DNA of 64,000 nt from Enterococcus mundtii (lineage in GTDB: Bacteria > Bacillota > Bacilli > Lactobacillales > Enterococcaceae), in the NCBI RefSeq assembly GCF_013394305.1, contig NZ_AP019810.1, forward strand, positions 2,556,001 to 2,620,000. Reading direction: 5' to 3'. A model generated the notes under the pieces. That model saw only the letters and a list, made by a program, of their open reading frames with translations. It made no database searches and was not told the origin of the DNA. The translations under genes and the position numbers were made by a program. Positions 62,395 to 64,000 of the stretch are shown here, in pieces (the stretch's first letter is position 1; every line of letters starts with the position of its first letter).

Positions 62395-63571
62395 AGAATG
62401 GGAAAACTGGTCCTTAGAAAAAACAAAAGAATTTCAAGAACGTTTTATTGAATGGTATGAGCTTGAAAAGAGAAATCTCCCTTGGCGTTACAATCAAGAC
62501 CCTTATCGTATTTGGATATCAGAAATCATGTTGCAACAAACCAGAGTCGATACAGTCATTGATTATTTTTATCGCTTTATGGAGTGGTTCCCAACCATCG
62601 AAGCGTTGGCGCAAGCACCCGAAGAAAAACTGTTGAAAGCTTGGGAAGGCTTAGGTTACTACTCACGGGCCAGAAATATTCAAGCTGCTGCAAAACAAAT
62701 CATGGAAGATTTTGACGGAAAGATGCCACGAACACCGGAAGAAATCAGTACATTAAAAGGGATCGGTCCTTATACGACAGGGGCAATCGCAAGTATTGCT
62801 TTTGGGCTACCTGAACCAGCGATCGATGGAAATGTCATGCGTGTGGTTAGTCGGCTGTTCTGTATTGAAGAAGATATTGCGAAAGCATCGAGTCGCAAAG
62901 TGTTTGATCAAGCCATGCGGAAAATCATTGACGAAGAGCATCCGGGTGAGTTCAATCAAGCATTGATGGATCTTGGCTCAGCAATCTGCACGCCGACCTC
63001 GCCTAAATGTGAGGAATGCCCAATCCAAGCATTTTGTTTAGCAAAAGAAAAAGGGATCCAAACCGCCTATCCTGTCAAAACAAAAAAAGCAAAGCCGCGA
63101 GATGTTTATTATGTTTGTGCAGCGATTGAAAACGCAGAAGGTGCATTTTATTTTGAACAACGAGATCAACAAAAATTACTGGCTGATATGTGGACATTTC
63201 CGATGGTAGAAGTAACGAAAGAGGTATACGAAAAACTAGAAGCAGACTGGCAACCTAAGAACGAAATCAGTTTGTTCGATGAGGTTTTAGTCGCTGAAGA
63301 AGGTGCTTCAGTATTGCCTTTTGCTCATGCGGACAAAATCGTATGGCAAAAAAGGCATCTAGGGGAAGTGACGCATATCTTCAGTCATTTGAAATGGCAT
63401 GTTTTATTGTTTTATGGTCGGTTGCCTAAGACTGAAAAAGACCTATCTGAGACTGGCAAACAGACGCAGTGGCTGATACCAGAAGCATTTGAACAAGTGG
63501 TTTTCCCAAAAGTACAAATGAAGCTAGTCGAGCAGTTGGATAAAAATCGAAACAATAGTAATCCTTTCTAG
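62387..63571 (+). CDS. mutY: Adenine DNA glycosylase MutY
   Basis: A 394-residue base-excision repair enzyme removing adenine paired with 8-oxoguanine. The catalytic domain carries Glu in SEIMLQQTRVDTV, the helix-hairpin-helix LKGIGPYTTGAI and catalytic Asp in AIDGNVMRV. The 4Fe-4S cysteines are in CTPTSPKCEECPIQAFC. The C-terminal NUDIX-like domain (about 240-380) recognises 8-oxoguanine and includes FSHLKWHV. Starts at GTG 62387, overlapping recX, so the two are coupled. Complete. Confidence 0.96.
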   Translation: MSREWENWSLEKTKEFQERFIEWYELEKRNLPWRYNQDPYRIWISEIMLQQTRVDTVIDYFYRFMEWFPTIEALAQAPEEKLLKAWEGLGYYSRARNIQAAAKQIMEDFDGKMPRTPEEISTLKGIGPYTTGAIASIAFGLPEPAIDGNVMRVVSRLFCIEEDIAKASSRKVFDQAMRKIIDEEHPGEFNQALMDLGSAICTPTSPKCEECPIQAFCLAKEKGIQTAYPVKTKKAKPRDVYYVCAAIENAEGAFYFEQRDQQKLLADMWTFPMVEVTKEVYEKLEADWQPKNEISLFDEVLVAEEGASVLPFAHADKIVWQKRHLGEVTHIFSHLKWHVLLFYGRLPKTEKDLSETGKQTQWLIPEAFEQVVFPKVQMKLVEQLDKNRNNSNPF

Positions 63572-63663
63572 GCAAAGATGATTTTTATTGCTATAATAAT
63601 TACGATGTCGGTGTAATGAACACCCCAACACAAAGCACAAAATGTTGCTAAGGAAGGATTGCG

Positions 63664-64000
63664 ATGGGAGTTCCAAAAGAAGGAGAGTTTGTAACGATCC
63701 AAAGTTATAAACACGACGGCAAATTGCATCGAACGTGGCGCGATACCATGGTATTGAAAACAAGCGAACATTCAATGATCGGTGTCAATGATCATACTCT
63801 TGTAACAGAGTCTGATGGACGACGTTGGGTGACGCGAGAACCAGCGATTGTATACTTTCACAAAAAATACTGGTTCAATGTAATAGCAATGATCAGAGAA
63901 AAGGGGGTTTCCTATTATTGTAATCTGGCTTCACCTTTTTTATTAGATGATGAAGCATTAAAATATATTGATTATGACTTAGATATCAAGGTTTTTCCTG
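63664..64000 (+). CDS. DUF402 nucleoside di/triphosphatase NtdP-like, 3' end cut by window
   Basis: The reading frame from ATG 63664 (after AAGGAAGGA) stays open to the window end, giving 112 residues. [44 protein letters not shown] and [10 protein letters not shown] are characteristic of the Firmicutes DUF402/NtdP family, cytoplasmic enzymes that hydrolyse nucleoside tri- and diphosphates with divalent metal. The metal-binding [10 protein letters not shown] begins right at the edge. It follows mutY by 92 bases, its usual place in enterococci. Confidence 0.88.
   Translation, partial: MGVPKEGEFVTIQSYKHDGKLHRTWRDTMVLKTSEHSMIGVNDHTLVTESDGRRWVTREPAIVYFHKKYWFNVIAMIREKGVSYYCNLASPFLLDDEALKYIDYDLDIKVFP

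Overview
The window looks like a chromosomal segment of a low-GC Gram-positive coccus, most likely an Enterococcus of the E. faecium group (faecium, hirae, durans, mundtii and relatives). The evidence is an enterococcal polysaccharide antigen (Epa) locus in the E. faecium-type gene order (epaP/epaQ-like genes between epaH and epaL), liaFSR, a Mn/Fe superoxide dismutase, Gram-positive ribosome binding sites and rho-independent terminators almost everywhere. I cannot fix the species. I saw no insertion sequence, prophage, tRNA, rRNA or CRISPR array.

Region 1 (1-17.4 kb) is the Epa rhamnopolysaccharide backbone locus: three glycosyltransferases (the first cut by the window edge), the four dTDP-L-rhamnose genes rfbA-rfbC-rfbB and rfbD, two large membrane proteins, an ABC exporter (epaL/epaM), a methyltransferase fusion, the two-domain glycosyltransferase EpaO and the initiating sugar-phosphate transferase EpaR. 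Region 2 (17.4-27.9 kb) is an AT-richer accessory decoration cluster: three GT2 glycosyltransferases, two LicD phosphotransferases, an IspD/TarI-like cytidylyltransferase, two NAD-dependent epimerases, a Wzy-like polymerase and a Wzx-like flippase. It probably builds a phosphopolyol (teichoic-acid-like) decoration of the rhamnan.

Region 3 (28-43.9 kb) is mostly conserved housekeeping and envelope-stress genes: a serine hydrolase, mltG, greA, liaFSR, a secreted LRR/Big2/ChW-repeat amidase, an M-box riboswitch with mgtE, a KtrA-like K+ channel subunit, a HesB-like protein, a 2-hydroxyacid dehydrogenase, a DUF1189 protein, a GtrA-like protein, sodA and a cold-shock gene.

Region 4 (43.9-53.5 kb) is the most unusual part. 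An Mga-like regulator is divergent from a surface protein with 141 consecutive Ala-Asp dipeptides and a non-canonical sorting motif. These are followed by a terminator and a compact three-gene cassette (an alpha-helical-barrel-like protein, a 79-residue membrane protein and a MurF-like amide ligase) that I cannot assign to a described pathway, then an LCP-family wall-polymer transferase with a Gln/Tyr/Asn-rich tail.

Region 5 (53.5-59.1 kb) is a chitin-utilisation locus: two paralogous secreted GH18 chitinases with Fn3 and chitin-binding modules, a TspO gene between them, and an AA10 lytic polysaccharide monooxygenase. Two of these genes have CcpA-type (cre-like) sites. Region 6 (59.1-64 kb) is housekeeping: a DUF697 protein, rlmD, recX, mutY and the start of an ntdP-like gene cut by the window end.
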